A stretch of 64,000 nucleotides of DNA, from assembly GCA_963677395.2 (NCBI GenBank), contig OY781965.2, positions 1,488,001 through 1,552,000 of the forward strand, written 5' to 3'. A model generated the notes under the pieces. That model was not told where the DNA came from. It did not search any database and saw only the letters and a list, made by a program, of their open reading frames with translations. This DNA is from G963667975 sp963677395 (lineage in GTDB: Bacteria > Bacteroidota > Bacteroidia > Bacteroidales > G963667975). The position numbers were made by a program, and so were the translations under genes. Shown in pieces: positions 60,446 through 64,000 of the stretch (positions are counted from its first letter, which is position 1; every line of letters begins with the position of its first letter).

Positions 60446-61364
60446 TTTGTTTAGAAATGCTATCAATTAAATAAATAGGCCTGTTTCTTGTCTGTTTGAA
60501 AATATTTCCGATATATTCCCCTATGAATCCAAGTAAAAAGAAGTGTAAACCAAAAGCAAAGCTGATAAAAACAATCAAGGTTGAATAACCGCCAACCGGA
60601 TTGCCAATAAATTTCATCACAATTGAGAAAATAGCAAGTACAACACTGATCAACCCAAAGACAGTTCCAAGTAAAATGCCAATTCTTAAAGGAGTAATAG
60701 AATTGTTAATAATTGCAGTGAATGAAAAGCTTATGAGCTTTCGATAAGTGTATTTACTTTCCCCAGCAAATCGGGTAGGAGCATCAAACGGAATAGGTTG
60801 CTTTTTAAAACCTATACTTTGAATAATGCCTCTCATGTAACGATTGGTTTCCCGATAATTTGTTCGTAAAATATCAGCAACTCTTGATGAAATTAAAAAA
60901 AAGTCAGATGCACATGGGTCAAATTGTATATCAGATATTTTGTTTAGAAATGAATAGAATGCTTTTGAGAGGTAGGATTTAAAGAAACCAGAATCAGCAT
61001 TACTTTTCCTAATCATTGTAATAATTTCATATCCTGAATTGAATTTAGAGACCATTTGCGAAATCATTTGGGGTGGATGTTGCAAATCGGCATCCATACA
61101 AATGATTGCGTCTCCACATGCGTGGTCAATTCCAGCGATCATGGCAGCTTCATGCCCGAAATTTCGGGAGAGATGTATTACTTTAACTCTGAAATTTTTT
61201 TCTGTAAATGAATTTAAAATAGAGGAAGTATTATCCGTACTCCCATCATTAATAAAAATCACCTCATATTCAAACTCTGAAATGTTTAATTGGAGCTCAT
61301 TAAAAAAAAATTCAAGAACTTGTTCTTCATTGAAAACAGATACTATAATACTTAGCTTAAACAT
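60438..61364 (-). CDS. GtrB-like GT2 polyprenyl-phosphate glycosyltransferase
   Basis: 308 aa. N-terminal GT-A domain: IIVSVFNEEQVLEFFF, VIFINDGSTDNTSSI, ICMDADLQHPPQMI, ADFFLISSRVAD and NRYMRGIIQSIGFKK. Two C-terminal membrane helices (about residues 230-260 and 265-290) place it at the inner membrane, as in GtrB/YfdH and PglX-type enzymes. It likely loads a sugar on polyprenyl phosphate. The GT-C-like gene downstream overlaps by 8 bp and is its probable partner. The acyltransferase gene upstream ends 33 bp before it. Confidence 0.92.
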   Translation of the reverse strand: MFKLSIIVSVFNEEQVLEFFFNELQLNISEFEYEVIFINDGSTDNTSSILNSFTEKNFRVKVIHLSRNFGHEAAMIAGIDHACGDAIICMDADLQHPPQMISQMVSKFNSGYEIITMIRKSNADSGFFKSYLSKAFYSFLNKISDIQFDPCASDFFLISSRVADILRTNYRETNRYMRGIIQSIGFKKQPIPFDAPTRFAGESKYTYRKLISFSFTAIINNSITPLRIGILLGTVFGLISVVLAIFSIVMKFIGNPVGGYSTLIVFISFAFGLHFFLLGFIGEYIGNIFKQTRNRPIYLIDSISKQNE

Positions 61365-61397
61365 TAATTATAATATATATGGCAAATGTACAATTTA

Positions 61398-62486
61398 TTA
61401 CTTCGTGAAATATTCAAATTTGCTTTTTAATTTACTGATTGGAAATTCTATGATTCTCCATGAAATATGTGATAATATAAAAGTTAGCATAAAGAAAGCA
61501 ATAAATTGAATATACTTATCTCCAGAACCAAATCCAATTTTGTCTTTTAAATACCATAAAAGAGCAGGCATAAATAAATGATATACATACATTCCATATG
61601 ATATTTTTCCACAATAAACCACAAATTTATTTTCTAATAGGAGTTTAAAAAAACCTTTAAATCCGTTTTTAGAGGCTTGATTGATGATCAATGCTGACAT
61701 AATAGCAAATAAAACCTCATTAATTACTTCATTTCCAATTAGGATGTTTCTTAATCTGAAATAATAATTCAAAATGAAATAAATGATTATAGTTCCGATA
61801 ATTAAAATTTTATTTCGTAACCAATCAGCCAAATCAGGTTTGAAGATATTCCAATATGCAAATAAAGCTCCTATCCCTAATGCGTTCATGCAACTAAAAG
61901 TAAAATAAGAACTTGCCATCCAGTTTCCCGGGTAAGAAAAAAAGATATAAGCTTTGGTTGCAACCGAAACCAGAATTGACCCCAAAATTACTTTTGCAAT
62001 ATATTTGTTAGGTGTAAAAACAATTAACCATGGCCAGAAGAGGTAGAATTGCTCTTCAACTGCTAATGACCAGAAATGGTTGAAATCACCCACAAATGTG
62101 CAATGTATTGATTGATAAATGTTAGAAGAATATGAGGCGAGCCAGGGGAAAAGTTCTCTGGTTTTTGGGTAATTGATAGTCAGCAAAAAAAACAGAGTTA
62201 GATAATAGATAGGAAAGATGCGTAAGAAGCGTCTTCCGTAAAAGGAAATAACCATTTGTTTTTTCGATCTGGCAGAACTTTCATATTTGAGCTTGTTTCG
62301 AATGAGTATATCTGTAATTAAAAATCCACTTAATACAAAGAATAGAGTAACTCCTTGTGCAAAAGGAAATCCGTTTATTACTGGATTATTGAATTGCCAT
62401 TGAAACCAATGAGCAATCATTACCATAAATATTGCGTAAAAACGTAGTCCATCAAACTGTATAATATATTCTTTATGATTCTCCAT
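61398..62486 (-). CDS. Acyltransferase-3 family membrane protein
   Basis: 362 aa, about ten membrane helices. The family start QFDGLRFYAIFMVMIAHWFQ contains the conserved catalytic-type His, followed by GVTLFFVLSGFLITDILIRN and FYGRRFLRIFPIYYLTLFF with its RRFLRIFP motif. Later HFWSLAVEEQFYLFWPWLIV is also typical. Such proteins add acyl groups (often acetyl or succinyl) to sugars of LPS, O-antigen or exopolysaccharide. It is 14 bp downstream of the GH-A lipoprotein gene and 33 bp upstream of the GtrB-like gene, so it is part of one minus-strand glycan operon. Confidence 0.93.
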   Translation of the reverse strand: MENHKEYIIQFDGLRFYAIFMVMIAHWFQWQFNNPVINGFPFAQGVTLFFVLSGFLITDILIRNKLKYESSARSKKQMVISFYGRRFLRIFPIYYLTLFFLLTINYPKTRELFPWLASYSSNIYQSIHCTFVGDFNHFWSLAVEEQFYLFWPWLIVFTPNKYIAKVILGSILVSVATKAYIFFSYPGNWMASSYFTFSCMNALGIGALFAYWNIFKPDLADWLRNKILIIGTIIIYFILNYYFRLRNILIGNEVINEVLFAIMSALIINQASKNGFKGFFKLLLENKFVVYCGKISYGMYVYHLFMPALLWYLKDKIGFGSGDKYIQFIAFFMLTFILSHISWRIIEFPISKLKSKFEYFTK

Positions 62487-62500
62487 TTGTATGATTGTGG

Positions 62501-63991
62501 TTATTTAAGAAAACTAAGATCATCCAACTCAATTACTCCCAGATCAAACGTCGGTATGTTGTTGAGAACCCGAATAGATTTATCCCAGTCAAAGTCATTA
62601 CGAGTTACGCTCATGCGACTGGCAGATGCAATCCAGTGGTACATTTTGAAATTACTATAAAGTTCGAAAGTTCCATCTTCGCGTGTAAAGGTGTGCGTAG
62701 AATTGCTGAATGATTCATTCCATGCTAATACAATTCCGGCTTTAACAGATTTATGGTTTTTCTTATTTACAAGTTTTCCAATAATTCTGTAATTTGAATA
62801 ATTTGAATAATTGTAAAAGGATGGGTGCTCATTAGGAAATATAGGCTTTACATTAGGGTTAAATGTTTTAAAAACTTCCGAAACAGGTTTTATTGTGCCA
62901 TTAATCTGCTGTTTTTTTGAATTAAAAGATTTTCCTTTGTTGCTTATAACTCCAAGATAATCAGATTGAAAATGATTCCAGTTGACATCTTTGTATTGCC
63001 ACCATGAAAATCCACTTGCTCCACAATTTCTTGACCAGTCAATTGCCATTTTAGCAAATTCTTCTTGTTTTTGGTAGGTTATTGAATCATCGTCAGCAGG
63101 AAGTCCTGTTTCACCTATAATCCAGGGTTTGTCAACAAACTTACCATACCAATAGATTTCATTTATTACTTCATTTGGATGGAATTCGTAAGGATGAATT
63201 GAAAGAAAGTCGGCTGCTAAAATATTTGGATCCCAGCCAAATGTTTCTCTTACTCCTGTTAGTCCTATTGTAAACAGATGATTTGGGGCATTTTTACGCA
63301 TCAATTGTTCCCAATTATTAACTAAATTGTAGATGTCAGATTTTTCACGTTTTGCAGTGTCAAAATAGAGAGGTTCGTTAAAGAAATCCCAAGCCATTAA
63401 AGCTTTTTCGTTTTTGAAATGAGAGAGGAGTTTCTCCAAATGCATTTCAATGGGCTCTCCTTCCGGTAGTGCTTTCAGCAAAACAATTGCTTTTAATCCA
63501 ATGCTATCCAGTATTGAAAACATTTGTTGAAGCACGTTAAAATATACAGGATATGATTCTTTATTCAAAATCATGACCGAATCTCTGTTATTTCCAATTC
63601 CAACTTTAACGGCAACTTTAGAATCAATTTTTTCTGTTAATCCTATATGAATCAGTCGAACAGTATTAAATCCCATGTCTTTGATCAGTTGCATATCCGC
63701 TTTGAATTGTTGAACAGAAGAGTCTTGACGAGTATATTCATATTGTAAGTCTTTCCCATAAGCTCTGGATGGGCTTATCCAGAAATTACCTTTGCAATCT
63801 GTTTGAATATCAGTTATATAATTTAGTATAATGGGGTAAAAAGGTTTTCCATTAAGGAGGAATTCTTTTCCTTTTATATATACAAATCCATCGGGAGGTA
63901 CACTTTTATTAATCTTATTGTTGCATGAGAATATTAAAGTGCCAATAAGTAATATTGATGCAAAAAATAGAAAAAATGACTTTATTTTCAT
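62501..63991 (-). CDS. Lipoprotein glycoside hydrolase of clan GH-A (GH5-like)
   Basis: 496 aa, nearly complete in the window (ATG at 63989-63991). A lipobox LIFSCNNK puts the lipid-modified Cys at residue 23. The catalytic barrel shows the acid/base Glu206 in AWDFFNEPLYF and the nucleophile Glu294 in KPWIIGETGLPADDD, with FLSIHPYEFHPNEV between them. The last 100 residues (RIIGKLVNKKNHKSVKAGIV, then THTFTREDGTFELYSNFKMY) look like a small beta-sandwich. It is anchored at the cell surface or periplasmic face and should cut a beta-glycan. As first gene of the glycan operon it may trim the polymer made by its neighbours (inference). Confidence 0.87.
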   Translation of the reverse strand: MKIKSFFLFFASILLIGTLIFSCNNKINKSVPPDGFVYIKGKEFLLNGKPFYPIILNYITDIQTDCKGNFWISPSRAYGKDLQYEYTRQDSSVQQFKADMQLIKDMGFNTVRLIHIGLTEKIDSKVAVKVGIGNNRDSVMILNKESYPVYFNVLQQMFSILDSIGLKAIVLLKALPEGEPIEMHLEKLLSHFKNEKALMAWDFFNEPLYFDTAKREKSDIYNLVNNWEQLMRKNAPNHLFTIGLTGVRETFGWDPNILAADFLSIHPYEFHPNEVINEIYWYGKFVDKPWIIGETGLPADDDSITYQKQEEFAKMAIDWSRNCGASGFSWWQYKDVNWNHFQSDYLGVISNKGKSFNSKKQQINGTIKPVSEVFKTFNPNVKPIFPNEHPSFYNYSNYSNYRIIGKLVNKKNHKSVKAGIVLAWNESFSNSTHTFTREDGTFELYSNFKMYHWIASASRMSVTRNDFDWDKSIRVLNNIPTFDLGVIELDDLSFLK

Positions 63992-64000
63992 ATTATTGAC

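Overview
The window is AT-rich chromosomal DNA from a member of the Bacteroidota, most likely order Bacteroidales. The evidence is: at least five proteins with type IX secretion (T9SS) sorting domains; repeated TANNTTTG promoter -7 boxes instead of -10 hexamers or Shine-Dalgarno-led starts; lipoproteins with SC lipoboxes; a FeoA-FeoB fusion; and family-level matches such as the TIGR02757 protein, DHHW/AlgX-like and MBOAT acetylation genes, and a DUF721 protein after recF. The genus cannot be given from sequence alone. I see no rRNA, tRNA, CRISPR array, intact transposase or phage gene.

Layout. 1-777: a lipoprotein gene split by an in-frame stop. 1124-6376: a minus-strand run of a four-module sulfur-trafficking flavoprotein, a zinc-ribbon protein, TerC and two YqaA/VTT membrane proteins. 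6615-8423: a small exported protein, then a hemerythrin gene coupled to a LuxR-type regulator. 8430-10049: a gene desert with a 15-copy 41/42-bp tandem array and two structured elements, one looking like a minus-strand small RNA. 10050-14388: a lipoprotein and two tandem T9SS paralogues. 14666-18520: an iron-uptake block (porin, feoAB fusion, small Cys-rich Feo protein). 18690-21440: panC, panD, a UPF0104 flippase-like protein and rfaE2. 21485-25662: an M14 peptidase, an orphan T9SS sorting-domain remnant and an Asp-box repeat T9SS protein.

26297-29826: asnS, rpoN and a PAP2-like membrane protein. 29806-32537: an AlgX-like/MBOAT polysaccharide O-acetylation pair. 32667-35012: small zinc-ribbon and exported proteins, with a MITE-like inverted repeat. 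35637-43028: housekeeping genes (recF, DUF721, efp, lpxD, a SPOR-domain outer-membrane protein, TIGR02757, lepA). 43333-49367: two large CUB/P-domain/PKD surface proteins that share architecture but end in different T9SS signals. 49538-55072: potassium uptake (trkA with two trkH) and a BaiN-like flavoprotein. 55310-63991: an envelope-glycan region with two GT2 glycosyltransferases, two GT-C-like membrane proteins, an acyltransferase-3 and a GH-A-clan lipoprotein hydrolase.

Taken together it is mostly core chromosome, with surface-protein families that duplicate and decay. The least explained stretch is 8430-10049. No clearly new defence or biosynthetic system is visible; the best candidates for undescribed biology are the tandem array, the two structured intergenic elements and the paired surface proteins with swapped sorting domains.
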